From Prochlorococcus sp. AG-363-K07 (GTDB lineage Bacteria; Cyanobacteriota; Cyanobacteriia; PCC-6307; Cyanobiaceae), in contig QCFO01000002.1 in the NCBI GenBank assembly GCA_003280225.1, forward strand, positions 47,884-111,883: a stretch of 64,000 bases of DNA, given 5' to 3'. Below, in pieces: positions 18,724-28,705 of the stretch; the stretch's first letter is position 1, and each line of letters starts with the position of its first letter. Both the position numbers and the translations under genes were made by a program. The notes under the pieces are model-generated. The model was not told the DNA's origin and searched no databases. It saw only the letters and a program-made list of their open reading frames with translations.

Positions 18724-19362
18724 TTATTTTGGAGTAGGAACTACTCCAATCTGAATTAACTTATCAATAACAGACTGAACACAATTCTCTAAATCATATT
18801 TACCAGTATCTATTGAAATCTCAGGTCTCTCAGGCTCTTCATAAGGACTAGAAACACCAGTAAATTCTTTAATTTCTCCAGCTCTCGCCTTTGCATAAAG
18901 CCCTTTTGTGTCTCTAACCTCACAAATAGAAATATCCGCAGCACAATATATCTCAATAAAATCACCAACATCCACCAAAGATCTAGCTTTTTCTCTATCC
19001 GCTCTAAAAGGGGAAACAAATGCCGTAAGAACTATAATGCCAGCATCTAAAAAGAGTTTAGACACCTCACCAATTCGACGAATATTCTCCTCCCTATCAA
19101 AATCAGAAAACCCTAAATCCTTACATAGACCATGGCGAATATTGTCGCCATCGAGCACATAGGAAGCAAGTCCATAGTCAAACAAAGCTGCATTCACAGC
19201 ATTTGCCAAAGTGCTTTTACCAGACCCAGATAACCCAGTGAACCAAAGAATTACACTTTTGTGACCTCTCTGGTTAGAAATAGCTTCGCGATTAACGGAA
19301 GCTTCATGCCAAACAATATTTTTAGCTTTTGGATTCAAGTCTTTTTGTTGGGCTTGGATCAT
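18724..19362 (-). CDS. cysC: Adenylylsulfate (APS) kinase
   Basis: A 212-residue P-loop kinase making PAPS from APS and ATP in sulfate activation. The Walker A loop GLSGSGKST is at 43-51. DGDNIRHGL near 71, FVSPFR near 115 and EFTGVSSPYEEPERPEI near 164 are diagnostic. The N-terminal VWHEASVNREAI segment is the usual lead-in. It follows the SUI1-like gene by 56 bp on the same strand. The last codons form a small perfect hairpin. Confidence 0.95.
   Translation of the reverse strand: MIQAQQKDLNPKAKNIVWHEASVNREAISNQRGHKSVILWFTGLSGSGKSTLANAVNAALFDYGLASYVLDGDNIRHGLCKDLGFSDFDREENIRRIGEVSKLFLDAGIIVLTAFVSPFRADREKARSLVDVGDFIEIYCAADISICEVRDTKGLYAKARAGEIKEFTGVSSPYEEPERPEISIDTGKYDLENCVQSVIDKLIQIGVVPTPK
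18729..18749. repeat. Short perfect hairpin in the last codons of cysC
   Basis: Arms TTGGAGTAG and CTACTCCAA pair perfectly around a GAA loop. It covers the last codons of cysC and lies about 57 bp after the convergent purE stop. There is no clear T run on either side, so a terminator role is only possible. Confidence 0.55.
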
Positions 19363-19418
19363 GGCATGAAATTGATATCAACACCATTCTCCATGGTGAC
19401 ACAGACCTGCATTTCAAT

Positions 19419-19739
19419 TTATCCTCCTGATCGTTTCGGACGATATCCCTGTTGATACAAAAAATCGATGAGCGTTTCAACCTTATCCCCTTGCAACTCG
19501 AGCAGGTTCGGCTTAATTGTTCCCCCTGTTCCACAGTGCTTTTTGAGCTGCTTTAACAAAGCTTTCGCTTCAGCATCAGCCAAATTCAATCCTGTAATAA
19601 CAGTAACAGTCTTACCACCTTTACCTCCTTTCATTTTCTGAATGCGAACGTTCAATTTGCTTCTATCTATAGAGGGGTGAAGATTGTCAACTCGAGCTTC
19701 CGAAAAATCACCAAATTCACGCCAGCTACCTTTTGCCAC
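19419..19739 (-). CDS. SUI1/eIF1-family translation factor (YciH-like)
   Basis: A protein of about 106 residues with the SUI1/eIF1 core: KLNVRIQKMKGGKGGKTVTVITGL, ALLKQLKKHCGTGG, and a C-terminal LQGDKVETLIDFLYQQGY. Bacterial YciH proteins can influence start-codon selection, but the cellular role is poorly defined. I start at the GTG at 19739 (VAKGSWREF). The open frame runs on to 19808 with residues that do not look conserved. It lies between cysC and the divergent trpB. Confidence 0.88.
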   Translation of the reverse strand: MAKGSWREFGDFSEARVDNLHPSIDRSKLNVRIQKMKGGKGGKTVTVITGLNLADAEAKALLKQLKKHCGTGGTIKPNLLELQGDKVETLIDFLYQQGYRPKRSGG

Positions 19740-19813
19740 AAGAAATTTTTCTAGAAGTACACCATATCGCCTCTCTATTACGGTAGAAAGCATGACCCCT
19801 ATCAACAAAGGAT

Positions 19814-21031
19814 GTGGATTTAGCCTTCAGTGCGCGCCCATCAGCCCTTGGCCGTTTTGGGCAATTTGGTGGCCAATATGTACCTGAGACTTTAATGCCT
19901 GCACTTGGTGAACTGGAGCAAGCCGCGGCAAAAGCCTGGAAAGACAAACGTTTTACTGAAGAGTTAAATCATCTTTTAAAAACCTATGTAGGTCGAGCCA
20001 CCCCTCTTTATGAAGCTAAGAGACTCACCGAACATTACTCTCGTAAGGAAGGCGGGCCTCGAATCTGGTTAAAGCGTGAAGACCTCAATCACACTGGTGC
20101 CCACAAAATCAACAATGCACTAGGCCAAGCCCTTCTTGCCTTGCGTATGGGGAAAAATCGGATTATTGCTGAAACTGGCGCGGGGCAACATGGCGTAGCA
20201 ACAGCAACAGTTTGCGCGCGATTTGGACTGAAGTGTGTTATCTACATGGGGGAAGAAGATATGCGACGTCAAGCGCTGAATGTTTTCAGGATGAAGCTAC
20301 TTGGAGCAGATGTAAAACCAGTCCTTGCAGGAACAGCAACACTAAAAGATGCAACCAGCGAAGCAATTCGAGACTGGGTAACGAATGTTGAAGACACTCA
20401 TTACATTCTCGGTTCAGTAGCAGGTCCACATCCCTATCCAATGCTCGTCAGAGACTTTCACGCCGTAATTGGACATGAAACACGCAAGCAATGCGTCGAA
20501 GCCTTTGGAGGTCTTCCTAATGTATTAATTGCTTGTGTAGGAGGAGGATCCAATGCTATGGGACTATTCCATCCATTTGTAGAAGAAAAATCAGTAAGAA
20601 TGATTGGGGTTGAAGCAGCCGGAGAAGGGGTACACACTGGTCATCACGCTGCAACTATTACGGAAGGTCGAATTGGTGTTTTACATGGGGCTATGAGTCT
20701 GCTCCTCCAAGACCAAAATGGACAAGTTCAAGAGGCGCATTCAATAAGTGCTGGTTTAGATTATCCTGGGGTAGGACCTGAACATAGCTATTTGTGTGAA
20801 ATAGGACGAGCAGAATATGTCGCTGTCACAGACCAAGAAGCATTAAATGCTCTTCAGTTAGTTAGTCAATTAGAAGGGATTATTCCTGCTCTAGAAACAG
20901 CTCATGCTTTTGCTTGGCTTGAAAAACTATGCCCAACCCTCGATGCTGGCACAGAGTTAGTACTTAATTGTTCCGGCCGTGGCGATAAAGACGTAAGTAC
21001 AGTTGCCGAAAGATTAAAATCTGAGCTATAA
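19814..21031 (+). CDS. trpB: Tryptophan synthase beta subunit
   Basis: 405 residues. It joins indole and serine to make tryptophan, using [23 protein letters not shown] opens the conserved region. The PLP Lys lies in [19 protein letters not shown], and the glycine loop is [23 protein letters not shown] and [10 protein letters not shown] are also typical of TrpB1. It starts with GTG at 19814, giving a short extension. trpA is not in the window. The stop lies inside a 12-bp tandem duplication. Confidence 0.97.
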   Translation: MDLAFSARPSALGRFGQFGGQYVPETLMPALGELEQAAAKAWKDKRFTEELNHLLKTYVGRATPLYEAKRLTEHYSRKEGGPRIWLKREDLNHTGAHKINNALGQALLALRMGKNRIIAETGAGQHGVATATVCARFGLKCVIYMGEEDMRRQALNVFRMKLLGADVKPVLAGTATLKDATSEAIRDWVTNVEDTHYILGSVAGPHPYPMLVRDFHAVIGHETRKQCVEAFGGLPNVLIACVGGGSNAMGLFHPFVEEKSVRMIGVEAAGEGVHTGHHAATITEGRIGVLHGAMSLLLQDQNGQVQEAHSISAGLDYPGVGPEHSYLCEIGRAEYVAVTDQEALNALQLVSQLEGIIPALETAHAFAWLEKLCPTLDAGTELVLNCSGRGDKDVSTVAERLKSEL

Positions 21032-21041
21032 TCTGAGCTAT
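21018..21041. repeat. 12-bp tandem duplication spanning the trpB stop
   Basis: AATCTGAGCTAT occurs twice in direct succession. The first copy supplies the final SEL codons and the first base of the TAA stop. The second repeats them with another TAA after it, so the protein would end at an identical in-frame stop. Confidence 0.9.
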
Positions 21042-21102
21042 AAATTTCCAAAAACTATACAGGAAATCAAATCTAAATAAGTCAAAAATTACTAATTATT
21101 AT

Positions 21103-21462
21103 TTAATAACTAAAATTACTTGAAGGAATTCGAATATTTGGTCCTATTCCAGTTGAGCGTCTAATAACTCTTGGCTGGTAAGGAATGTTCTGGCCTAGAT
21201 TCCTGTGAGATTCGAGCCCTTCCATATTGGAGCCATAACATAATGCAAATGCCTTTGATCTGTATTCAGCAAGTGATGCGGTAGGCCAAACTTTTCTATC
21301 TTGAATGTACTTTCTAGTTTCTTTAATACATTCATTGGCGTTCCTCGCTTGACGCGCAATAGGTATCATTAAACCCACAATCGAAAAAATTGCCAAAGTA
21401 CTTAAAGTGGCGAGACTTTTATAAAATATCCCATTAGAATTTTTCGAAGAATTCATCTTCAT
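21103..21462 (-). CDS. Hypothetical protein with one N-terminal membrane helix
   Basis: 119 residues I do not recognise. A polar start is followed by one hydrophobic helix (about 16-35, LATLSTLAIFSIVGLMIPIA). A polar domain of about 80 residues comes next, with two Cys (about 44 and 74) that could form a disulfide if exported. The C-terminus is rich in Pro, Ile, Arg and Asn. Codon use looks like that of its neighbours. It stands alone between trpB (convergent) and hrcA, with its own upstream gap of about 100 bp. Probably real, function unknown. Confidence 0.6.
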   Translation of the reverse strand: MKMNSSKNSNGIFYKSLATLSTLAIFSIVGLMIPIARQARNANECIKETRKYIQDRKVWPTASLAEYRSKAFALCYGSNMEGLESHRNLGQNIPYQPRVIRRSTGIGPNIRIPSSNFSY

Positions 21463-21564
21463 TTCAATAATTCACTTCAATATATCTATATCCAAAGAGA
21501 TATAGATAAAAAAGCATTTTCTTTACATAATCAATTAAAATTAGTCATAAAATCTTCCTTGATT

Positions 21565-22584
21565 TCAAATTAATACCCTGCCTAGATGTTTTGCAACACT
21601 CTGCACTGCAGCCAAAGCATTGGAATATGCCATACGCATTGGTCCAATCAAAGCCACTTGACCAATACCTTGATTAGAACTCATGTATGACGCCTGTACA
21701 ACAGCGCATTGACTCAGGGCAGCTTGAGGATGCTCAGATCCAATCCAGACACAACTTGGTTGCATCTCTCCCATAGCGACAACCGCATCGGGCTTACTAT
21801 CCATCAGTTCCAACAAAGGTCCCAGTGTATTGCTACTACTGAACTCTGGTTGAGCAACTAATCGAGACATGCCATGAAATACAGCGCCTGTTTCTGGAGT
21901 CAGTTTTGATTCTCGATGACTATCAATAGCTTCCCTTAAGACTGTCCCACTTAGATGCAGCTGAGGAGGAATACTCGACCAATCCAAAAGTCCATTCCTC
22001 GATTGAGAAAGTTGCTCACGAATCCACGTTTCGATTGCTTCTACCTCACCAGCCGCTTGATAGGGGAAACGAATATTGAGATGGCTAGCGTTATTTGAGC
22101 TTTCTACGAGCAGAACAAGCAACCTATCCCCACTATGGACTAACCGAACCTCTTTAAGTGTTTTCTCCTGACTCACAGGCCTGGTAATCAAACTCATTAG
22201 ACCAGTGAAGTCTGTCAACCTTCGCGATAAGTGCCACAGGAGATCATCCAAAGATGCCCATCTCAAACTGAGATTCGTCAATTCACTTTCCAAGTGCTGA
22301 ACAACAACCCCAGGAGGAGGCAACAAACAATTGACATAATGCCTATAACCTTGAGGGCTAGGGACTCTCCCAGAAGAAGGATGAGGTTGCATCAACAGCC
22401 CTCTATTCTCCAAAGCGCCCATATCAGAACGTACTGTTGCAGAACTCGCATCTAGCCTGAAACGTCTTAAAAGCGCCTTACTTCCCACGGGCTCCATTGT
22501 GTCCACATAATGATGCACAGTGGCTTGAAGAACCTTCTGCTGTCGTTCTGGCAGAGTCTCCAAAGATTTCAAGCAGCATCCCAA
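21565..22584 (-). CDS. hrcA: Heat-inducible transcription repressor HrcA
   Basis: A 339-residue repressor of groESL/dnaK-type operons that binds CIRCE inverted repeats. The N-terminal winged helix is clear: LPERQQKVLQATVHHYVDTMEPVGSKALL, then SSATVRSDMGALENRGLLMQPHPSSGRVPS. The GAF-like domain ends with GQVALIGPMRMAYSNALAAV. I saw no CIRCE element in this window, so its targets lie elsewhere. It follows the rhodanese gene by 56 bp on the same strand. Confidence 0.93.
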   Translation of the reverse strand: MGCCLKSLETLPERQQKVLQATVHHYVDTMEPVGSKALLRRFRLDASSATVRSDMGALENRGLLMQPHPSSGRVPSPQGYRHYVNCLLPPPGVVVQHLESELTNLSLRWASLDDLLWHLSRRLTDFTGLMSLITRPVSQEKTLKEVRLVHSGDRLLVLLVESSNNASHLNIRFPYQAAGEVEAIETWIREQLSQSRNGLLDWSSIPPQLHLSGTVLREAIDSHRESKLTPETGAVFHGMSRLVAQPEFSSSNTLGPLLELMDSKPDAVVAMGEMQPSCVWIGSEHPQAALSQCAVVQASYMSSNQGIGQVALIGPMRMAYSNALAAVQSVAKHLGRVLI

Positions 22585-22640
22585 TCGTAGGAGTTCTTGG
22601 ACGCATACTCACCAATCTATTAAAAAAGTCTTTGATGAAT

Positions 22641-22994
22641 TCAATAACGAGGAACTGAAGGATCCACATGAACACTCCAAGCATCGATTCCGCCGTCTAA
22701 ATTCCAAATCTCAAGATTCCAACCTTGTTCAATTAACCAAATACCAAAATTAAAACTACGAATCCCAGAATGACAAATCACAACAACTGAAGAATAATCA
22801 ACTAATCGCTGCTTGAGCTCAGTGGCCCACAATGAAGGATTACTTAAAGGCAAATGCAAAACTTTGTAAGGGAAAGGGGCCATCTCCAACTCTTGATCTT
22901 CTCGCACATCTAACAAAACAATTTGTTCAGGCTTTGCCTGTAGCCATTGCTCCAAAGTGCCTGGAGACAACTGATGGGGATTTTGCTGAATCAT
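22641..22994 (-). CDS. Rhodanese-like sulfurtransferase
   Basis: A single rhodanese domain of 117 residues. IVLLDVREDQELEMAPF near 29-45 is the CH2-like strand. The catalytic loop is CHSGIRS near 75-81, with the Cys nucleophile. WNLDGGIDAW near 100 closes the fold. Similar stand-alone rhodaneses carry persulfide sulfur, but the acceptor is unknown here. It is upstream of hrcA on the same strand and diverges from the DUF3352 gene. Confidence 0.9.
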   Translation of the reverse strand: MIQQNPHQLSPGTLEQWLQAKPEQIVLLDVREDQELEMAPFPYKVLHLPLSNPSLWATELKQRLVDYSSVVVICHSGIRSFNFGIWLIEQGWNLEIWNLDGGIDAWSVHVDPSVPRY

Positions 22995-23072
22995 TGCTCT
23001 ATTTTAATGCGGTGTATTAGGTATCTGATAAGACATATCTATATATTCCAAAAATCCCGGGAGCAAGATCAT

Positions 23073-24638
23073 ATGAATTCCCACTACTTACGTAATGCAC
23101 TCATCAGTACCTGCCTTTTTATCTTGCTTTTTCTATCCACACCAAGCCATTCCTATGCCATCGAAAATGTACCTGAAGAGAACTTAAGCATTGGTGAATT
23201 ACCTTCAACAGCTCAATTTATTCCAACATCCAACTACATCACAGTTCATTTCCTAGAAAAAGGGAGAACATTTTCTACTGTTTATCAAGAAAAGGATAGA
23301 TCAAATGAAATTCACTTTCCAAAAATCAGAGATGATTTATTTGCCCTGGCAGGGTTCGATTTCGACTCCGAGCTTTCAGGATGTGTCACCAATGAAGTCA
23401 GCATAGCCATCAACAAAGCCAATACATCCGACGCAGCTTATAATTGGCTAGCAGCAATAACAATAAGGGATAAAGATAAATGTAAATTATTCCTAAAGCA
23501 TTTCTGGCAAGACAAGGCCTTATCAGGCCAAATTATTAAGACAAGTGAATATAGAAATATTCCAGTAATTAGCAATCTAAAGGGCTCAAATGATGATGAA
23601 TATCAAACTTCAGCAAGTAGCTTAATCAATAATAACATCTTACTACTTTCCTCAGATAAAAAAACACTATACAATGCATTAGATGCATCACAGATTCCTA
23701 ATCAAAATCAACTAGAAAATATAGATTTTAAGAAAACAATTAATCAAATTGGATTCGGAAATATTATATTAATAGCATCGCCTAAGAGCTTTAATAAGCT
23801 AATCAACTCTCCCTTCAGTGAAAGTGAGATTAAAGATTTAAATAGATTTATAGCTACAATCAATTTTAGCAAAAAAAATATTAATCTGATCGGCAAACTA
23901 GAACTTGAATCACCTACTAAAAAAGGAGAAGAATTAATTAAACCTAGTTTCTTTAACCTTAAAGATTTTGAGAATAGTGCCGAAATGTCAACCATCATCA
24001 ACATGCCATCTGGTCTGTTAAATTCAGAAAAGGAAGACCCGCTAAAAATCTTAGCTTCCTTAATATTGAAAAACCAACTCATGAATGCTAAATGGTTTAG
24101 TCAAAACTTTATTAGGGCTAATAGAATAGGAGTATTTGCCTTATTAAAAAGCAAAACAGGCTGGACGTTAATTACTGAAAATGAGCCATTTCTACTAACA
24201 GAAATTCAAGAGCAGCTTTCTAAACAAGATTATAATAATTCAAAGATTAATCTGGAAAGTAGAGAAATCAATGTCTGGTCTAAATTGATAACCCAAAAAA
24301 AGGGAGATTATGATTCTCTGTCTTCAAAAATAGATTTAGTTGTGGAGAAAAATAATGACTACACATTCTGGTCCCAAAATCTTGAATCAATTCAAGAAAT
24401 TCAGCAAAACACAAACTATCCCAGAAAAGAGAAAATCAGTCCACTTGCATTTCAGGTATACCTCGACAAATATCATGCTGAATTACAACTTAACAAATTA
24501 TATTTTTGGAAGCTCTCAAAAGCAATTCTAGGAAATTCAATTAATTCAACAATTAAAAGTTTAAGTCTTTCATTAACTCCAGCGGAAAAACCAGACGAAA
24601 TATCAATAGATATAAATTCTATATTTGAAACTGAATAG
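23073..24638 (+). CDS. Secreted DUF3352-type protein
   Basis: A 521-residue protein with a clear signal peptide: NALISTCLFILLFLSTPSHSYA at about 8-29. The mature part has the LPSTAQFIPTSNYITVHFL opening, the SELSGCV block and repeated short alpha-beta units. These fit my memory of the cyanobacterial DUF3352 family, which has no assigned function. It lacks further membrane segments. The frame is open upstream to 22947, but that part overlaps the divergent rhodanese gene, so I start at the ATG at 23073. It is noticeably Lys/Asn/Ile rich. Confidence 0.7.
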   Translation: MNSHYLRNALISTCLFILLFLSTPSHSYAIENVPEENLSIGELPSTAQFIPTSNYITVHFLEKGRTFSTVYQEKDRSNEIHFPKIRDDLFALAGFDFDSELSGCVTNEVSIAINKANTSDAAYNWLAAITIRDKDKCKLFLKHFWQDKALSGQIIKTSEYRNIPVISNLKGSNDDEYQTSASSLINNNILLLSSDKKTLYNALDASQIPNQNQLENIDFKKTINQIGFGNIILIASPKSFNKLINSPFSESEIKDLNRFIATINFSKKNINLIGKLELESPTKKGEELIKPSFFNLKDFENSAEMSTIINMPSGLLNSEKEDPLKILASLILKNQLMNAKWFSQNFIRANRIGVFALLKSKTGWTLITENEPFLLTEIQEQLSKQDYNNSKINLESREINVWSKLITQKKGDYDSLSSKIDLVVEKNNDYTFWSQNLESIQEIQQNTNYPRKEKISPLAFQVYLDKYHAELQLNKLYFWKLSKAILGNSINSTIKSLSLSLTPAEKPDEISIDINSIFETE

Positions 24639-24920
24639 CCTCTTTTCAGTACTGCGAAAATTCAATTATTGAATATTTTTATATGTACATCTAAAAATTA
24701 CTTCGGTTATTCCGACCTAATTGCATAGCATGCAAGTAAAATTATTTCTTGATTCGTTTCAAGTCAGGAAGAGTGAGTGCATTCTTCTAAAAGTTGTGAT
24801 ATGCCAAATTAAGCTCAAAAAGTCCTGCAACAAGCTACCTAAACAGGCAAAATAATAAAATGAAGTACTTCAACTGGCCCTAGCCAAAATCAATTTCTAA
24901 TATCCATAACCTCCAAATAT
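24639..24920. other. 282-bp intergenic region before gltA
   Basis: No convincing ORF or tRNA. A small A/T stem (ATTCAAT-T-ATTGAAT, about 24660-24674) followed by ATTTTTAT may terminate the DUF3352 transcript. The rest should hold the gltA promoter and leader, but I could not identify a defined promoter, NtcA box or riboswitch. Confidence 0.5.
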
Positions 24921-26114
24921 ATGATTGGGAACGATCGCAAAATTGAAAAGAATCTCGACTCATCAATGATTGGTTTGCGTCCTGGCCTTGAAGGTGTACC
25001 AGTCGCTCAATCTTCCATTTGTGATATTGATGGCTTACAAGGAAAGCTTACATATAGGGGTTACCCTATCTCGGAACTTGCGCTGCAAAGTAGTTTTCTG
25101 GAAACAACCTACTTACTCATCTGGGGTGACTTGCCAAGCCCATCGCAATTAAGAGATTTTGAAAAAGAAGTTCAAATGCATAGGCGAATTAGCTTTCGCG
25201 TTAGGGACATGATGAAATGTTTCCCTGCTTCTGGTCATCCTATGGATGCTCTCCAATCAAGCGCAGCTTCACTAGGTTTATTTTATTCGCGAAGAGCAAT
25301 TGATGACCCCAAATACGTCTATGACGCTGTTGTGAGACTTATAGCAAAAATTCCAACCATGGTTGCTGCTTTTCAGTTAATTCGAAAAGGGCAGGATCCA
25401 ATACAACCACGAGATGATCTTGCATATTCAGCAAACTTCCTATATATGCTTACAGAGCGTGAACCAGATCCATTAGCAGCAAGGATCTTCGATAGATGTC
25501 TAATCCTTCATGCTGAACATAGCCTTAACGCGAGTACTTTTAGTGCCAGAGTTACTGCAAGCACTTTAACTGACCCTTATGCAGTAGTTGCTTCAGCCGT
25601 AGGGACACTGGCAGGCCCATTACATGGTGGAGCCAATGAGGACGTCATTAAAATGCTAGAAAAAATAGGAAAGCCAGAACATGCCATTACCTATCTGAAT
25701 GATGCTATATCTAACAAGCGCAAAGTAATGGGTTTTGGACACAGAGAATATAGAGTCAAAGATCCTCGAGCCTCAATACTGCAAGACCTCGCAGAAGAAC
25801 TTTTTGCAAGATTTGGTAAAGATGAAATGTATGACGTAGCTAAAGCCTTAGAAAAGGCAGCAGAACATAAGCTTGGTTCAAAAGGAATATATCCAAACGT
25901 TGACTTTTATTCAGGACTTGTTTATAGAAAGCTTGGAATACCTCGTGACCTTTATACGCCAGTTTTTGCTATATCTCGAGTAGCAGGTTGGTTAGCCCAT
26001 TGGCGTGAACAACTCGGGGCAAACAGAATTTTCAGACCATCGCAAATCTATACAGGAATCCAAAACCGCCAATGGATCCCAGCAGAAGAACGTTCTTCTG
26101 CTAAAAGCTTCTAA
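24921..26114 (+). CDS. gltA: Citrate synthase
   Basis: 397 residues. It condenses acetyl-CoA and oxaloacetate to citrate, the carbon entry for 2-oxoglutarate and nitrogen assimilation. The family blocks ICDIDGLQGKLTYRGYPI and AEHSLNASTFSARV are present. LAGPLHGGANEDV carries a catalytic His, and VMGFGHREYRVKDPRA another. The last Asp is in VDFYSGLVYRKLGI. The length fits the smaller bacterial type II-like enzymes. A second ATG 15 codons inside (24966) is an alternative start. The 3' end contains a perfect palindrome 40 bp before ndhA. Confidence 0.96.
   Translation: MIGNDRKIEKNLDSSMIGLRPGLEGVPVAQSSICDIDGLQGKLTYRGYPISELALQSSFLETTYLLIWGDLPSPSQLRDFEKEVQMHRRISFRVRDMMKCFPASGHPMDALQSSAASLGLFYSRRAIDDPKYVYDAVVRLIAKIPTMVAAFQLIRKGQDPIQPRDDLAYSANFLYMLTEREPDPLAARIFDRCLILHAEHSLNASTFSARVTASTLTDPYAVVASAVGTLAGPLHGGANEDVIKMLEKIGKPEHAITYLNDAISNKRKVMGFGHREYRVKDPRASILQDLAEELFARFGKDEMYDVAKALEKAAEHKLGSKGIYPNVDFYSGLVYRKLGIPRDLYTPVFAISRVAGWLAHWREQLGANRIFRPSQIYTGIQNRQWIPAEERSSAKSF
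26081..26102. repeat. 22-bp perfect palindrome in the gltA 3' end
   Basis: Half-site AGCAGAAGAAC is followed at once by its exact reverse complement. It lies within the final codons of gltA (encoding PAEERSSAKS), ten bases before the stop codon and about 40 bases before the ndhA start. There is no T run after it. Confidence 0.8.
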
Positions 26115-26141
26115 CTCTGAACCTCTCATCTATCGAAAATA

Positions 26142-27293
26142 GTGACTTCTCCTGGAACAGTTCAACAAGCAGTAATAAGTCCTGGAATCAACCTGGAGTT
26201 GAGCTTTAACCAAGCTCTGCAAGGACTTGGTGTTCCTCCCGATCTAGCTCACATTCTGTGGTTACCCCTCCCTATGTTGCTAGTCCTGGTAGCAGCGGTT
26301 ATTGGGGTATTAGTTACTGTTTGGCTGGAAAGGAAAGTCTCAGCTGCTGCTCAACAACGCATTGGACCTGAATATGCAGGTGCGCTGGGGGTGCTGCAGC
26401 CAATGGCAGATGGACTAAAGCTACTAGTCAAAGAGGATGTAATACCAGCCAGAGCAGATGAATTACTGTTTACACTAGGTCCAGTCCTTGTCTTAATACC
26501 TGTAATTCTTTCGTGGTTAATAGTGCCATTTGGTCAACATCTTTTAATTAGCAATGTTGGCATCGGGATTTTCCTATGGATTGCTCTCAGCAGTATTCAA
26601 CCTATAGGTTTATTAATGAGTGGTTATGCATCAAATAATAAATACTCCCTCTTAGGAGGTCTCAGAGCTGCAGCACAATCTATTAGTTATGAGATTCCTC
26701 TAGCATTGTCAGTTTTAGCAATAGTGATGATGAGTAACTCATTAAGTACAATTGATATTGTTGAACAACAAAATAGTGCTGGATTACTTAGCTGGAATAT
26801 CTGGCGGCAACCAGTTGGTTTCTTGATTTTCTGGATATGTGCACTCGCTGAATGTGAAAGACTACCCTTCGATTTACCTGAAGCAGAGGAAGAGCTTGTA
26901 GCAGGTTATCAAACAGAATATGCAGGAATGAAGTTTGCCCTATTTTATCTAGGCAGTTACATCAATCTTGTCCTTTCAGCCCTATTAGTTTCTGTTCTGT
27001 ATTTAGGTGGGTGGGGTTTTCCTATCCCTGTCGAATGGATAGCAAATCTACTAGGGCAATCAACCCAGGAGCCTTTAGTGCAAGTAATAACAGGATCAGT
27101 AGGTATCGTAATGACTATTTTAAAGGCCTATTTACTTGTCTTTTTAGCAATTTTACTCCGTTGGACTACTCCAAGAGTGCGTATTGACCAGTTATTAGAT
27201 CTAGGGTGGAAATTTCTCCTTCCAATATCTCTAGTAAATTTACTTGTTACTGCCTCCTTAAAACTTGCATTTCCTATAGCTTTTGGTGGCTAA
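26142..27293 (+). CDS. ndhA: NAD(P)H-quinone oxidoreductase subunit 1
   Basis: 383 residues, homologue of complex I NuoH/ND1, the membrane subunit at the quinone channel. About eight hydrophobic helices are visible. Conserved loops include [22 protein letters not shown] (about 60-81), the [24 protein letters not shown] stretch near 235-258, and the [14 protein letters not shown] motif near 333. It starts with GTG at 26142. It leads the ndhA-I-G-E set, with 117 bp to ndhI. Confidence 0.97.
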   Translation: MTSPGTVQQAVISPGINLELSFNQALQGLGVPPDLAHILWLPLPMLLVLVAAVIGVLVTVWLERKVSAAAQQRIGPEYAGALGVLQPMADGLKLLVKEDVIPARADELLFTLGPVLVLIPVILSWLIVPFGQHLLISNVGIGIFLWIALSSIQPIGLLMSGYASNNKYSLLGGLRAAAQSISYEIPLALSVLAIVMMSNSLSTIDIVEQQNSAGLLSWNIWRQPVGFLIFWICALAECERLPFDLPEAEEELVAGYQTEYAGMKFALFYLGSYINLVLSALLVSVLYLGGWGFPIPVEWIANLLGQSTQEPLVQVITGSVGIVMTILKAYLLVFLAILLRWTTPRVRIDQLLDLGWKFLLPISLVNLLVTASLKLAFPIAFGG

Positions 27294-27410
27294 AAACGAA
27301 AAAGGCCCTCAAAAAGGCCAAGAGTTCAATCAGTAGTTCTATCTACATAGTCAAAAAACTTGTAAGATCTAAACAAGTTCTCCCTTTTCACCTCAGGAAG
27401 TTCCAATCGA

Positions 27411-28061
27411 ATGCTGGGTTTCCTTAAAAAAGTTGCTGATTACAGTAAAGATGCCATTGGAGCCGCGAAGTACCTTTCACAAGGTCTAAGCGTAACCTTT
27501 GACCATATGAGGCGTAGGCCAATCACAGTCCAATACCCGTATGAGAAGTTAATTCCTTCAGAACGTTATCGAGGCAGGATTCATTACGAATTTGATAAAT
27601 GTATAGCTTGTGAAGTTTGCGTAAGGGTATGTCCAATCAATTTACCCGTAGTTGATTGGGTAATGAATAAAGAGACTAAGAAAAAAGAACTGAGAAACTA
27701 CTCAATTGACTTTGGAGTATGCATCTTTTGTGGAAATTGTGTTGAATACTGTCCTACAAATTGTCTATCGATGACAGAAGAGTATGAACTTGCAAGCTTC
27801 GATAGGCATAGTCTTAACTATGACAATGTTGCATTAGGACGCCTTCCCACTAGCGTTACAACTGATCCTTCAGTAAAGCCTTTGCGTGAACTTGCCTACT
27901 TACCACAAGGAGTTATGGACCCACATGATTTACCTCGAAATCAAAAAAGAGCAGGTTCATTACCATCTGAATTACTTGATGCAATAAGTACAAAATCATC
28001 CCAAAGTGATAACGAAGAAATGGTTGACAATTCAGATAATGATAACCAAAAATCGATATGA
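27411..28061 (+). CDS. ndhI: NAD(P)H-quinone oxidoreductase subunit I (2x[4Fe-4S])
   Basis: 216 residues. It carries electrons through two 4Fe-4S clusters in the peripheral arm of NDH-1. The binding motifs are [12 protein letters not shown] near 64 and [12 protein letters not shown] near 104. The N-terminal part [27 protein letters not shown] is characteristic. The C-terminal tail is acidic and polar, as in other cyanobacterial NdhI. The ATG of ndhG overlaps its stop (ATGA). Confidence 0.97.
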   Translation: MLGFLKKVADYSKDAIGAAKYLSQGLSVTFDHMRRRPITVQYPYEKLIPSERYRGRIHYEFDKCIACEVCVRVCPINLPVVDWVMNKETKKKELRNYSIDFGVCIFCGNCVEYCPTNCLSMTEEYELASFDRHSLNYDNVALGRLPTSVTTDPSVKPLRELAYLPQGVMDPHDLPRNQKRAGSLPSELLDAISTKSSQSDNEEMVDNSDNDNQKSI

Positions 28062-28663
28062 ACATTGCTAATTCCACAGAGTTAATTTGTTTCCTAGTAC
28101 TTAGCATTATTGTGATTACTGGAAGTCTCGGTGTTGTATTGCTATCAAATATAGTTTATTCAGCATTTTTATTGGGTGGGGTTTTTATGGCGGTGGCAGG
28201 CTTATACCTACTTTTAAATGCTAGCTTTGTAGCAGCTGCACAAGTTTTAGTCTACGTAGGTGCTGTGAATGTACTAATTCTTTTTGCTATAATGTTGGTC
28301 AATAAAAAAGAAGAACTCAAGCCAATCAAAGGGTTGCAAATAAGAAAGGTGCTTTCAGCGGGGGTATGCGCGGGCCTCTTAGCTCTACTGATACGAGTTG
28401 ATTTAACTACTCCGTGGAACCTTCCAGGTCCCTCTGCTATTGGTGAAAAAGCAACTGAAAGAATTGGAGAGCATTTATTTACCGACTACCTCCTTCCATT
28501 TGAACTTGCATCAATACTATTGCTCATGGCAATGATTGGTGCGATTGTTCTCGCACGTAGAGATGTCCTTGTTAATGATGTTGGAACAGGGGAATCAGTG
28601 GATCAAGGACTGATAGAAAAAACGACTAATCCAATTCTTATCGACAAAAGATCCACATCATAG
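28058..28663 (+). CDS. ndhG: NAD(P)H-quinone oxidoreductase subunit 6
   Basis: 201 residues, homologue of NuoJ/ND6, a membrane-arm subunit. It has five hydrophobic segments. The conserved stretch [23 protein letters not shown] (about 60-82) contains the ND6 helix with the pi-bulge region. The hydrophilic C-terminal tail of about 35 residues follows [15 protein letters not shown]. It is translationally coupled to ndhI, with ndhE 42 bp downstream. Confidence 0.95.
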   Translation: MNIANSTELICFLVLSIIVITGSLGVVLLSNIVYSAFLLGGVFMAVAGLYLLLNASFVAAAQVLVYVGAVNVLILFAIMLVNKKEELKPIKGLQIRKVLSAGVCAGLLALLIRVDLTTPWNLPGPSAIGEKATERIGEHLFTDYLLPFELASILLLMAMIGAIVLARRDVLVNDVGTGESVDQGLIEKTTNPILIDKRSTS

Positions 28664-28705
28664 ATTTTTCTAATTTTCTTTTTACGATCCACTAAAATCA
28701 AACAA

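Noticed and set aside
22947..23072. Longer N-terminus for the DUF3352 protein
   Set aside because: It would overlap the divergent rhodanese gene and hide the clear signal peptide that begins at 23073.
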